Virus record (IMG/VR): IMGVR_UViG_3300044998_001099
Location: 1-29,354 of that record
Source of the DNA: a virus
Reading direction: 5' to 3' (one strand)
Length of the DNA: 29,354 nucleotides
Part shown: piece after piece, positions 1-7,254 of the stretch
Numbering within the stretch: the stretch's first letter is position 1
Layout of the letters: the number at the start of each line of letters is the position of its first letter
Made by a program: the position numbers and the translations under genes
Notes under the pieces: model-generated
Told to the model about the DNA's origin: nothing
Seen by the model: only the letters and a program-made list of their open reading frames with translations
Databases searched by the model: none

Positions 1-345
1 ACTACATTGCGCCGGGCAAGCCGCAGCAGAATGCGTTCGTGGAGAGCTTCAACGGCCGCCTGCGCGACGAATGCCTGAACGAGCACGTGTTCGGCTCGCT
101 GACCGAGGCGCGTCGGCTGATCGAGGCCTGGCGGACGGACTACAACGTGGTTCGGCCGCATGGCAGCCTCGGCGGCCGGACGCCGCAGGAGTTTGCAAGA
201 CACAGCGCCCGCGCGAAGGATCGGGCCGAGGGCGCTGCGCTACTCGAGGGCTCCGCGCCCTCGGCCCGATCCACCACGGCCCCGACCAGGGGCAAACGGA
301 GAACGGGTCCAAGTTATCCGCGGCAGGAAAGCGGGGAGCACGTCA
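1..345 (+). pseudogene. IS3-family transposase OrfB, 3' end of an element cut by the window edge
   Basis: Frame 3 encodes the C-terminal part of an IS3-type DDE integrase, including [10 protein letters not shown] and the catalytic glutamate segment [17 protein letters not shown]. It is similar to the complete element at 2289-3486 but not identical, so it is a separate copy of a related element. The frame stays open to 680, well past the homologous part, which ends around residue FARHSA; the native stop has probably been lost through a frameshift. A plausible right end is GGGGAGCACGTCA, finishing at 345, inferred because many IS3-family ends begin TGA when read inward. The left part lies outside the window. 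Confidence 0.8.
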
Positions 346-394
346 CCCGACACCGCCGCCCAGCCCGCAAAAGATCATCGCGCCCCCACACCAC

Positions 395-601
395 GCAACG
401 GGACATGACCTGCGCAAGCCGAAGAGACAGGTCGCGTTCTCCGTCCACGCAAGCCGCTGGGTGGTCGAGCGCTTCTTCGCCTGGATCCGCCGAAACCGCA
501 GGCTCGCAAGGGACTTTGAGACTGCCATCGCCTCCGCCAATAACTTCGTCTGCCCCGGGTCCACCATGCTCCTGCTACGCCGCGTCGTACGTTCCGCATG
601 A
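395..601 (+). pseudogene. IS5-family transposase C-terminal remnant
   Basis: Frame 2 here reads through [21 protein letters not shown] and ends with [10 protein letters not shown] and a TGA. This matches the C-terminal signature of IS5-type (ISL2/IS427-like) DDE transposases, where the E of VVER is the third catalytic residue. Only about 65 residues remain: there is no first or second aspartate, no OrfA part and no start of its own. The remnant sits directly after the IS3 fragment, so the left edge is an accumulation of decayed elements. Family assignment is from the motif only. Confidence 0.65.
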
Positions 602-770
602 GAGACGAGATGAACCGCAAGCGAGGAGGCTGGCCTCTGCCGATCAATACGCAAGCAACAAGATACGTGTAAAGAACTGATCGCCACAGCCCAATCAGTC
701 AAGAGCGCAGGACCAAACCAATTTTCGTTCTTGCGTCTCGCATCCCGTCGCGCTACCGACCAATTCATGC

Positions 771-846
771 GTCCCGTTCGTCTAGAGGCCTAGGACACCA
801 GCCTTTCACGTTGGCAGCACGGGTTCGAATCCCGTACGGGACGCCA
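771..846 (+). tRNA. tRNA-Glu (anticodon TTC)
   Basis: The acceptor arms GTCCCGT (771-777) and ACGGGAC (836-842) pair fully. The anticodon stem CCAGC/GTTGG encloses the loop CTTTCAC with anticodon TTC at 805-807. The T arm CGGGTTCGAATCCCG is canonical, and CCA is encoded at 844-846. Length is 76 nt with CCA. The gene marks the left side of the restriction island; tRNA genes are common insertion points for islands, but no second copy of its 3' end was seen in the window. Confidence 0.95.
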
Positions 847-1187
847 CCTCTTCACACCGCAAACTCTCTTGCTCCCAGGGCGCCGCGCCGTGAGGCGCAG
901 GTTTTCCGCGGCTCTCGCGCCACGACTGGCCGATGCGGGGCCGGAACGAGGGGCAAAAATCGCTCTCTCCCGCCCCGTTCTCTCCGAACCTGGCTACTTG
1001 CGTGATTTACCCGCCAGTCGGAAACCCGCAGAAAACCTACACTTCGTGTGGCGAAATCGGGGCAGAGTTCGCATAGGAGAGTGCCCCGGCAATCGCAACC
1101 AACAGCGGGGCGCCGAGCATGTGCCCTCGGATCACCGGCTCCAAATCGGTAAGGAGCACGGCGGCCCTGAGGTCCGCCGCCGCATCA
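847..1187. other. Intergenic stretch after tRNA-Glu
   Basis: No gene is supported here. Several frames are open because of high GC, but none shows a family motif or a convincing ribosome site. Just past the stop of the minus-strand DUF262 gene, a weak hairpin (CGGCGG and CCGCCG around a 9-nt loop, about 1163-1183) lacks a U tract, so terminator function is doubtful. Confidence 0.4.
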
Positions 1188-2284
1188 TCAGCGAAGCCGC
1201 CAGACATCGGCAAGTCTGCCGACCAGCACGTCTTGCCGCTTCTGCAGAGTGGCAGGCGTCCAAGCGGGCTCGGACAAGACCTGATTCGTCAGTGCGAAGT
1301 TGGTGACTCCAGCCTGGCTGCTGAAGTATTTGGACTTCTTGTCGGCGAAATCCAGGTTGCCGGCCTGAGAGTTCTTCCGTCGCGTGAGCAGCACGAGGTT
1401 CGCCAGGCGATGCACCCATGACTCGCGTTGCATCTGGTCGGGGAAATCCTGCGCCCAGCGGCTACCTGGCAGGACCGTCTGCGGCAGCACGTGTTCCACG
1501 GTGATGATGGGGCTGTCATACACGGCGCCGCCAGCCGCCAGCATCGCATCGAGCCGCAGAAGGAGGGGCAAGCGAATACGCGTCTCCGTGTAGATTTCTC
1601 CCTCGATCTTACGGAGCACTTCCGCCTTCTCAGACTGATGCAGCTGAAGCGGGGAGCCGCCCACAGACAGATCGGCGCCTGACTGGATCGCCTGCAAGAG
1701 TGCGCCGTAGCGCTGGATACGCTCGTTGATGTCTGCTCGCCTCAGGAACAGTACGTAGGCGAGACGCTCGAGATCCTTGACGAATTCGAGGAGGAAAGCT
1801 GGGTCCTGTTTCCGCTTGGCGAAGACCTCGATCGCCGGCGGATGCCAGTCTGAGTTGTCGAGCCGCGCGAGGTGCCCGAGCGTCTGGTTGATCTCGCCGG
1901 CATGCTGGAAACTCACGAAGCGCTTGTCGACGATCGCCTCGAAGGCCTCACCATAGGGGATCAGTTCTCCGTCTATGAAGCTCACGGGATTCTTGCAGGT
2001 CGGAACGAATTCCCGGAACTCCGCAATCAACGTTCCCCTCATCTTCTGCTTGCGGTGGATCGTCCGGATGTGGCCAAAGAGCTCGGCGAAACTGTTTCGG
2101 CCGAGTTCCACCTCCAGCTCCTCCCACTTCTCTGTGTATTCGTCGCGCCGCGCCAGCGGCACCGCACCGATGATCTCCGCCTTAAGGATATCCGCCGGCG
2201 AGAGATCGAGGCCACGAGAATTCAGCACGGAGAAGATACGGAAGGCGGAATCCTGATCGGATGCCGCGACGACGACAAGGTAGC
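1188..2284 (-). pseudogene. DUF262/DUF1524 (GmrSD-like) restriction protein, C-terminal part, 3' of the IS insertion
   Basis: This is the downstream portion of the gene whose start is at 4066. Starting directly at the IS target, it reads CYLVVVAASDQDSAFRIF and then LNSRGLDLSPADI, the conserved end of the DUF262 domain. Near the C-terminus is VEHVLPQTVL followed by LANLVLLTRRKNSQAGN, the HNH-type DUF1524 signature (H of EHxLPQ and a downstream N). Known members such as GmrSD are NTP-dependent type IV restriction enzymes that cut modified DNA. No ribosome site precedes this fragment after the insertion. It could only be expressed from an internal start such as the GTG at 2226-2228, so I regard it as inactive. 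Confidence 0.85.
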
Positions 2285-2288
2285 ATCG
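2285..2288. repeat. 4-bp target-site duplication (left copy, ATCG)
   Basis: ATCG lies directly outside the left terminal repeat and is repeated at 3487-3490 outside the right one. A 4-bp duplication is typical of IS407/IS511-type IS3-family elements. Joining the flanks with one copy restores the DUF262 reading frame, which supports this boundary. Confidence 0.85.
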
Positions 2289-2345
2289 TGACCTTGCCCC
2301 CTTGGATGTCCCCGGTCTGAGCTAGGGTCCGTCGCAGGGAGACGG

Positions 2346-2615
2346 ATGATGAAGCGATCGAGGTTTACGCAGGAGCAGATTATTGGGGTGCTGAAGGAGC
2401 ATCAGGCCGGTGCGCCGGCGCCGGATCTGTGTCGCAAGCATGGGATCAGCGAGGCGACGTTCTACGCTTGGCGGTCGAAGTACGGGGGCATGGAGGTTTC
2501 CGATGCCCGCAAGCTGAAGAGCCTCGAGGAGGAGAACGCGCGGCTGAAGAAGCTGCTGGCGGAGTCCATGCTCGATGTCTCGACGCTGCGGGAGATGTTG
2601 GCAAAAAACTTCTGA
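2346..2615 (+). CDS. IS3-family transposase OrfA (HTH, leucine zipper)
   Basis: This 89-residue protein opens with [17 protein letters not shown] and [20 protein letters not shown], the helix-turn-helix of IS3 OrfA (HTH_8/transposase 8 family) that binds the element's ends. A coiled-coil stretch from about residue 58 ([17 protein letters not shown]) probably mediates dimerisation. AGGGAGACGG lies just before the ATG. The last codons GCA AAA AAC TTC TGA contain a frameshift signal leading into orfB. Confidence 0.93.
   Translation: MMKRSRFTQEQIIGVLKEHQAGAPAPDLCRKHGISEATFYAWRSKYGGMEVSDARKLKSLEEENARLKKLLAESMLDVSTLREMLAKNF
2603..2609 (+). promoter_or_regulatory. Programmed -1 frameshift slippery heptamer (A AAA AAC)
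   Basis: AAAAAAC sits in phase as A-AAA-AAC at the end of orfA, six bases before its stop. Slipping back one base enters the orfB frame and yields an OrfAB fusion of about 371 residues. This is the established expression mechanism of IS3-family transposases; slippage itself is inferred. Confidence 0.8.
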
Positions 2616-3460
2616 CGCCCGGCTCGCGGAGAAGCGCCGTGACCTGGGCGATCAATGAGAAGGACTACTCGCAGCGGCGTGCCTGCCAGCTCGTCGGCCT
2701 GGCACCGAAGACGTATCGCTACGTCTCTCGGCGCCCCGACGATGGCGAGGTTCGCGTTCGGCTGCGGGCGCTGGCGAATGAGCGCCGACGGTTCGGCTAT
2801 CGGCGCCTGCACATTCTGCTGGCGCGTGAGGGGCACCGGCTGAACCACAAGAAGCTGTTCCGTCTGTACCGGGCGGAACGCCTTGGGGTACGGCGGCGTG
2901 GCGGTCGCAAGCGCGCGCTCGGCACGCGGGCGCCGATGGCACTGCCGCAGGCGATGAACGCACGCTGGTCGCTGGACTTCGTCTCCGACGCGCTGGCCTG
3001 CGGGCGGCGGTTCCGCGTGCTGGCGGTGGTGGACGACTTCACCCGCGAGTGCCTGGCGCTGGTGGCGGACACTTCGCTATCGGGGCTGCGCGTCGGGCGT
3101 GAGCTCGATCGGATCGTGGCGCTGCGCGGCCGCCCGGCGCTGATCGTGAGTGATAACGGCACCGAGCTGACCTCGCATGCGATGCTGCGTTGGCAGCAGG
3201 AGCGTTGCGTCGGCTGGCACTACATCGCGCCGGGTAAGCCGCAGCAGAACGGGTTCGTGGAGAGTTTCAACGGGCGGTTCCGCGACGAGTGCCTCAACGA
3301 GCACCTGTTCGGTAGCCTGCCCGCGGCGCGCCGGATCATCGAAGCATGGAGGAGCGACTACAACACGACCCGCCCACACACGAGCCTGAACGGGCTCACC
3401 CCAACAGCCTTTGCAACCCGCCCCGCATCGGGGCAAATGGAGAACAGGCTCTGCTCATAA
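2609..3460 (+). CDS. IS3-family transposase OrfB (DDE integrase domain), made as OrfAB by frameshift
   Basis: This frame carries the rve integrase core. After an N-terminal HTH_21-like region (YGYRRLH type, here [14 protein letters not shown]) come the catalytic residues: D in [11 protein letters not shown] in [10 protein letters not shown] and E in NGFVESFNG. Exactly 35 residues separate the second D from the E, the D(35)E spacing of the family. OrfB has no clear start of its own. The open frame extends back to 2429 inside orfA, as expected for production by -1 frameshifting at 2603-2609. It looks full length and active. Confidence 0.92.
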   Translation, partial: LLTPGSRRSAVTWAINEKDYSQRRACQLVGLAPKTYRYVSRRPDDGEVRVRLRALANERRRFGYRRLHILLAREGHRLNHKKLFRLYRAERLGVRRRGGRKRALGTRAPMALPQAMNARWSLDFVSDALACGRRFRVLAVVDDFTRECLALVADTSLSGLRVGRELDRIVALRGRPALIVSDNGTELTSHAMLRWQQERCVGWHYIAPGKPQQNGFVESFNGRFRDECLNEHLFGSLPAARRIIEAWRSDYNTTRPHTSLNGLTPTAFATRPASGQMENRLCS

Positions 3461-3486
3461 ACGAGGGCATTTCGGGGGCAGGGTCA

Positions 3487-4066
3487 ATCGCTGCACGAGA
3501 TAGACGGCGAATGCCTGCCGCTGCAGGTCCGTGAGTTGCGTCAGCCTGTTACGGAACAGAATCGCATTCTCGACGATCCGCGCCTGCGAGTCATGCAATC
3601 CGCGGGGGTTGGGGAGGTTCTTTGTGGCACTGAGCCTTTGTATGGTGTTTTCGAAGAAATCGGCATCGCGCTCGCGAAGCCGCAGGCGGTAGCGGTCCCT
3701 GGTCCCGAGAAGAGGATTTCCGGCCTGGCAGATGAAACCGTGGGCGTGAGTGGCGAAAGCGGGGCTCAGGTCGCGCAGCACGGCAAGCAAAATGCTGAGG
3801 GTGGTCAGGCGCTGCTGCCCATCCACCACGTCGGCCTCGGGCTTCTGCGGGTCCTTGATGAGCACGATGCTGCCCAGGAAGTATGGGGCCTGATCCTGTG
3901 CCTGCGCCTCGTGCCCCCAGGCGCTCATCACGTCAGCAAGCAGTTCGCTGGCTTGCTCGGTGGTCCAGGCATAGGGCCGCTGATAGGACGGGATGCTGAA
4001 CAGATAATCATCACTGAGAATTTTGAGGATCGGCTTCTCGGTCGCCTCGATCGTGTGGCTCGTCAT
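3487..4066 (-). pseudogene. DUF262/DUF1524 (GmrSD-like) restriction protein, N-terminal part, truncated by the IS
   Basis: The start MTSHTIEATEKPILKIL is followed by IPSYQRPYAW and VVDGQQRLTTLSILL. The DGQQR motif is the signature of the DUF262 (ParB/sulfiredoxin-like) nucleotide-handling domain of GmrSD-type restriction systems. After VYLVQR the IS begins, and the broken frame adds about nine foreign residues before a stop at 3455. The fragment is about 193 residues of an original 558. Its ATG overlaps the stop of an upstream small ORF (ATGA), so the two were an operon. The GmrSD role is known for the family; the exact substrate here is unknown. Confidence 0.88.
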
Positions 4067-4251
4067 ACCCGAAACACCCGCATCGCCTCGTCCCCATAGT
4101 GGTTGATCACCTTCACTGCGATGCGGCCTGATCTTGGTTTGGCGTAGGCGCGACTTTCGGTGCGGTAGAGGCTTGCGCAGGCGTCCTCATCTACATCGGT
4201 CTTCAGCGTGGTCGTAAGCTGCTCAAAAGAGCCCTTGATGACGCGTGTCAT
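4063..4251 (-). CDS. Small hypothetical protein upstream of the DUF262 gene
   Basis: From ATG 4251 this encodes 62 residues (MTRVIKGSFEQLTTTLKT...) ending in VKVINHYGDEAMRVFRV. The stop overlaps the DUF262 start by 4 bp (ATGA), which implies translational coupling and a linked function. Alternative starts lie at 4278 and 4362; the longest version adds an arginine/proline-rich tail that looks like non-coding sequence read in frame. No strong ribosome site marks any of them. I do not recognise the family. It could be a short accessory of the restriction gene. Confidence 0.5.
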   Translation of the reverse strand: MTRVIKGSFEQLTTTLKTDVDEDACASLYRTESRAYAKPRSGRIAVKVINHYGDEAMRVFRV

Positions 4252-4307
4252 GGCACTCGTCGCTATTGCAACAATCATACTTAGAAGGAGGTCCTTGCCT
4301 CGACTCG

Positions 4308-4430
4308 GTGTCGGTGCTGGCGATCGCCGCCGTGTTCTGTGCCGTGGTGTGGCTGGCTGCAAGCCGCCGCAATCACCAGCCTAGCCGGAATGACCGACCT
4401 GCGATTATCCGAGACCAAACAGTTTCATGA
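4308..4430 (+). CDS. Possible 40-residue single-membrane-span peptide
   Basis: From GTG 4308 this reads VSVLAIAAVFCAVVWLAASRR and then a polar tail, a clear hydrophobic span followed by positive charges. A perfect Shine-Dalgarno AAGGAGGT lies at 4285-4292, but about 15 bases upstream, which is farther than usual. It overlaps the 5' extension of the minus-strand small ORF. It could be a real small protein or chance; I give it low weight. Confidence 0.22.
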   Translation: MSVLAIAAVFCAVVWLAASRRNHQPSRNDRPAIIRDQTVS

Positions 4431-4602
4431 TCGCTGACGGAACTGGTTCTTGCAAACGTGATGTTGCGTCCGCGTTGCACGGGTCGCTTGTTGTTCGGTG
4501 CAAGCTGGATCACGCCAATGAGCCGGCTACACCGGTTACCAGAGGGCCTACGCAGCGTGAAGGCCCGCCAAAGGATCTGGACTAAACCACGCATTTCACA
4601 TA
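4431..4602. other. Intergenic region upstream of the R-M methyltransferase
   Basis: No coding signal was seen on either strand. GC content is lower than in the phage part. A weak promoter candidate is CTGGAC (4577-4582) with TATGAC (4601-4606), 18 bp apart, directly in front of and overlapping the palindrome at 4603. This is inference only. Confidence 0.3.
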
Positions 4603-4638
4603 TGACCTAGGTCACGAAACAACTCGTGACATGGGTCA
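4603..4638. promoter_or_regulatory. Composite palindromic operator candidate at the methyltransferase start
   Basis: A perfect 12-bp palindrome TGACCTAGGTCA (4603-4614) is followed, 24 bp centre to centre, by the near copy TGACATGGGTCA (4627-4638). The inner halves also form an inverted repeat, GTCACGA and TCGTGAC, around AACAAC. The two outer 15-bp arms match at 13 of 15 positions. Both sites contain GAC-N4-GTC. The right copy ends on the A of the ATG at 4638. The position fits autoregulation, either by a protein or by the methyltransferase itself; this is inference. Confidence 0.6.
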
Positions 4639-5843
4639 TGGCAAAGCGACATCAGTTTGGCGTGGACTTCCTCTCCCGCATCCGACGTATGCAGGAACTC
4701 ATCATGGCGCGCAGTGGCCTAGATGAGTTTTATGAGATCATCCGACTCATCCTCGCTAAGTACTATGCAGAACTGTCGGGCCTGCAAGGCCTCCCCGATC
4801 GAGACGAGTGCGACCGCCTCCTGAAAACACATGCGTCCGCGGTCACCGAGATTCTAGATGGTGTTCTGGTGATGCAATCGCCATCCGATGTTTTCCCGGA
4901 TCTTCAGAATATATTCGGCACCTTTAGCATTATTCAGCAGGATTTTACAGCACTCGATCAGGCCTTCGAGCATCTGACATCGCGGTCCTACAAGTCCGAT
5001 AAGGGCCAGTATTTCACTCCGCGACATGTTGTCGATATGTGCGTGGAGGCTGTCGATCCGAAGCCAGGCGAGACAGTCTGCGATCCCGCCTGCGGAAGTG
5101 GCGCCTTCCTAAAGTCTGCGCACGCTTATGGCATCAATAAGTACGGCAAGGCAGCGTCTTTGGATGGCTTCGACTTCTCTCACCGAGCCTGCCAAGTGGC
5201 AAAGACCGTCTCTCTCGTCGGGGCGAAGGGTGACATCAAGATCCACCAGGTAGACAGCCTACGCTTGCCCACTCGTACGCTATTCAGCGATCCAGGAACG
5301 ACCATCGAAAGCGTTATGGGCGCCGAATTCGAGGGTTTCGACGTTATCTTTACCAACCCTCCGTTCGCCGGAGACGTAGGCGCGGAGGCCTTCGCGAGAG
5401 ACTACGCGCTCGCATCGATCTATGGGCGGCGCTTGGAGCGCGATGTTTTGTTTCTGGAGCGGTGCATCCGGTTACTCAAGCATGGCGGGCGCCTCGCAAT
5501 CGTGCTCCCCGACAATAAGGTCTCGGGTCGCGCCTTCCGAGACCTTAGGCTGTGGCTGGGTCGGCATGCGCTCATCAAGAGCGTCGTTAGCCTCCATCGT
5601 TACACGTTCCTGCCTTACACAGGGCAGAAGGCGGCTGTGATCTTCGCCGTGAAGCAGCCGCCTTCGATGGACGCGTATAGCTCCGAAGTCCTTTTCTTCC
5701 GCTCCGACAAGCCGGGGAAAACGTCGAACGGATCCTTCGTTTATCGGCCGGGCGGCGACCCGAATGCGGCCCCCTACGAGGCACTCGACCACGATCTGGA
5801 CGAAGCGGCCCCAGTTATTCGGAGAGCTCTATGCGCTGTATAA
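4638..5843 (+). CDS. HsdM-like N6-adenine DNA methyltransferase of a type IIH-like R-M system
   Basis: The protein is about 401 residues from ATG 4638; GTG 4626 adds four residues and would place the start inside the operator. After an N-terminal helical domain comes SYKSDKGQYFTPRHVV, typical of type I M subunits (N6_Mtase family). Motif I is DPACGSGAFL (around residue 150) and the catalytic motif IV is NPPF (around 241). It methylates adenine using S-adenosylmethionine and needs a specificity subunit, supplied by the next gene, which overlaps by 13 bp. There is no ribosome site in front of the ATG, so translation could be leaderless or start further in. GC is lower than in the phage genes, consistent with transfer. 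Confidence 0.85.
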   Translation: MAKRHQFGVDFLSRIRRMQELIMARSGLDEFYEIIRLILAKYYAELSGLQGLPDRDECDRLLKTHASAVTEILDGVLVMQSPSDVFPDLQNIFGTFSIIQQDFTALDQAFEHLTSRSYKSDKGQYFTPRHVVDMCVEAVDPKPGETVCDPACGSGAFLKSAHAYGINKYGKAASLDGFDFSHRACQVAKTVSLVGAKGDIKIHQVDSLRLPTRTLFSDPGTTIESVMGAEFEGFDVIFTNPPFAGDVGAEAFARDYALASIYGRRLERDVLFLERCIRLLKHGGRLAIVLPDNKVSGRAFRDLRLWLGRHALIKSVVSLHRYTFLPYTGQKAAVIFAVKQPPSMDAYSSEVLFFRSDKPGKTSNGSFVYRPGGDPNAAPYEALDHDLDEAAPVIRRALCAV

Positions 5844-6511
5844 GCCGTCAGTTCCGCGATACCGGCGCCGACTACAACCTGTCCCCGGAGCAATGGCTAT
5901 CATCTGAGACGGCGAGCCGCCTCGCGGGCGCGACACCGCTACGGGACATTGTGCAGCCGGTTGGCCAAGTCACGACCCCGCCGGCAGGCGCTCGCTTCGT
6001 GTTGGACACGAACAATGCTCGTGATGGGCTTCTCGATTTGCCGGTGCTTGGCAATCCAGGCACCGGCCGCGTCAGCGCAAAGAAGACCGCATTAGAAGGC
6101 GACGTTATCGTGTCGCGTCTGCGTCCATACCTAAGGCAGGTCGCGATGATCCCGCCCGGCGCGTCGGAGCTCCTCGAGCAAAGGCAATTCTACTGCTCGA
6201 CGGAGTTCTTCGTCCTCAGGCGGAAGGATGGCGGCAACGCAGCCGGGCTCGTGGCTTGGCTCCTCAGCGAGCCAATTCAGAGCATGATGTCAGATGCAGC
6301 GACAGGTGGGCACCACCCCCGCATCAACGTCGACCTGTTGCTAAGCGCTCCTGTCGAGGACCGGTACATCGATCCGAAATTCTCAGCTTCACTTAGCAGC
6401 GTCCTCGCCCGGCACCTCCAATGCCAACGCGAGCTTTTGGTCCTCCTTCGACATGGCCCAGGGTCGGGGGTACGAGCCCTTCGCAGCAAACGCACAACCG
6501 CTGTCACGTAA
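5831..6511 (+). CDS. Half-length HsdS-like specificity subunit (single target-recognition domain)
   Basis: This 226-residue protein carries HsdS landmarks: LRDIVQ, GDVIVSRLRPYLRQVAMIP (around 95-113), STEFFVLR and GGHHPRINVDLLLSAPV, then a short C-terminal helix (LARHLQCQRELLVLL). Ordinary type I S subunits have about 400 residues and two recognition domains; this has one. In AhdI-type (type IIH) enzymes such half subunits dimerise as M2S2 and read a symmetric split sequence. Its start lies within the last codons of the methyltransferase gene, so the two are coupled. Its last 120 or so bases overlap the convergent nuclease gene. Confidence 0.75.
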   Translation: MRCISRQFRDTGADYNLSPEQWLSSETASRLAGATPLRDIVQPVGQVTTPPAGARFVLDTNNARDGLLDLPVLGNPGTGRVSAKKTALEGDVIVSRLRPYLRQVAMIPPGASELLEQRQFYCSTEFFVLRRKDGGNAAGLVAWLLSEPIQSMMSDAATGGHHPRINVDLLLSAPVEDRYIDPKFSASLSSVLARHLQCQRELLVLLRHGPGSGVRALRSKRTTAVT

Positions 6512-7240
6512 GAACTCCTGCAAGGGCTGGTAGGGGATGCGCTTCATCTTTCCAAAGTTCGTATCTTCGTTGAAGTGCCAGCCCTCGCTCTCTTTGCGAC
6601 CGTAGCGCTCGATGTTCAGTACACCTCCGGCGTTCACGATCTTCTTGCCGGTACGGCTTAGGATCGTCGGCGTTTCGAATTTGCCGAACCATCTGCCGCC
6701 TGCTTCCGCCATGCGGTGGTCGCGAGCACGGATGCACTCAATCACCGGGAAGACGCCGATGGACTTGATCGTGGGAGAGAGCAGCGTCGCGTCTTCTGGT
6801 AATGGTGCCAGTTGATAGACCAGGAGCAACAGTGCATCTCGATCAGGAATGACGTTCTTCACCGTAACCTTCTGCGTGAGCCTCGCCGAAGGCTCACGAG
6901 GCGTCGGAGGCTTCTTCAATTTGACCGCAGGGTTGTCCGTGAAGACACCCTTAAGCTCTATCCGATAACCGGCTGCATGTTCGAAGTCCGGATAGCCTTC
7001 GCGCTCTCCCAGCAGACCAGCCGCTTTCGTCAAGCCGATGCCGAGTTCAAGTGCGATCCGAGGCAGCATCAGGTCGGTGAGCGTGCCTACTATGGTTCCG
7101 ACCTGTGACGGCTCAATCTGCATCGCCATATCCGCTGGCAAGCGGAGGTAATGCACGGGCGTGCCACAAAGAGGCCGCAGCGCCTCGATGAGCCGTTCCA
7201 ACGGTTGCTGTTCTGTAATCGGACCCCACGCTGGCAACAC
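6389..7240 (-). CDS. PD-(D/E)XK restriction endonuclease partnered with the HsdM/half-HsdS pair
   Basis: This 283-residue protein starts at GTG 7240 behind GAGGGAGG (7247-7254). A likely active site is P84-D85 with E95-L-K97 in YPDFEHAAGYRIELKG, the PD-(D/E)XK nuclease pattern. It has no methyltransferase or helicase domain, so it would act as a separate type II enzyme. It runs convergently into the specificity gene and overlaps it by 123 bp. Family-level identity is not recognised; the role is inferred from the motif and from sitting beside M and S genes. Alternatively it could be an Mrr-like or other accessory nuclease. Confidence 0.65.
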   Translation of the reverse strand: MLPAWGPITEQQPLERLIEALRPLCGTPVHYLRLPADMAMQIEPSQVGTIVGTLTDLMLPRIALELGIGLTKAAGLLGEREGYPDFEHAAGYRIELKGVFTDNPAVKLKKPPTPREPSARLTQKVTVKNVIPDRDALLLLVYQLAPLPEDATLLSPTIKSIGVFPVIECIRARDHRMAEAGGRWFGKFETPTILSRTGKKIVNAGGVLNIERYGRKESEGWHFNEDTNFGKMKRIPYQPLQEFLRDSGCAFAAKGSYPRPWAMSKEDQKLALALEVPGEDAAK

Positions 7241-7254
7241 GATTCGCCTCCCTC

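Larger units (their letters stand above)
2289..3486 (+). mobile_element. Complete IS3-family insertion sequence (IS407-like group), 1198 bp
   Basis: The ends are TGACCTTGCCCCC (2289-2301) and its imperfect inverse GGGGGCAGGGTCA (3474-3486), matching at 12 of 13 positions. The element carries overlapping orfA and orfB with a slippery heptamer at the junction, and it is flanked by the ATCG duplication. All parts look intact, so it may still be mobile. It lies inside, and antisense to, the DUF262/DUF1524 gene. Confidence 0.92.

Noticed and set aside
771-846. tRNA-Glu as attachment site of the serine-integrase prophage
   Set aside because: No second copy of the tRNA 3' end was seen in the window, the restriction island intervenes, and serine integrases usually do not use tRNA genes.
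2797-3436. Minus-strand frames across the IS
   Set aside because: They are shadows of orfB; the D(35)E catalytic triad on the plus strand settles the coding strand.
4373-4594. 73-residue open frame on the minus strand before the methyltransferase
   Set aside because: It has no ribosome site and no family pattern, and it occupies the promoter region.
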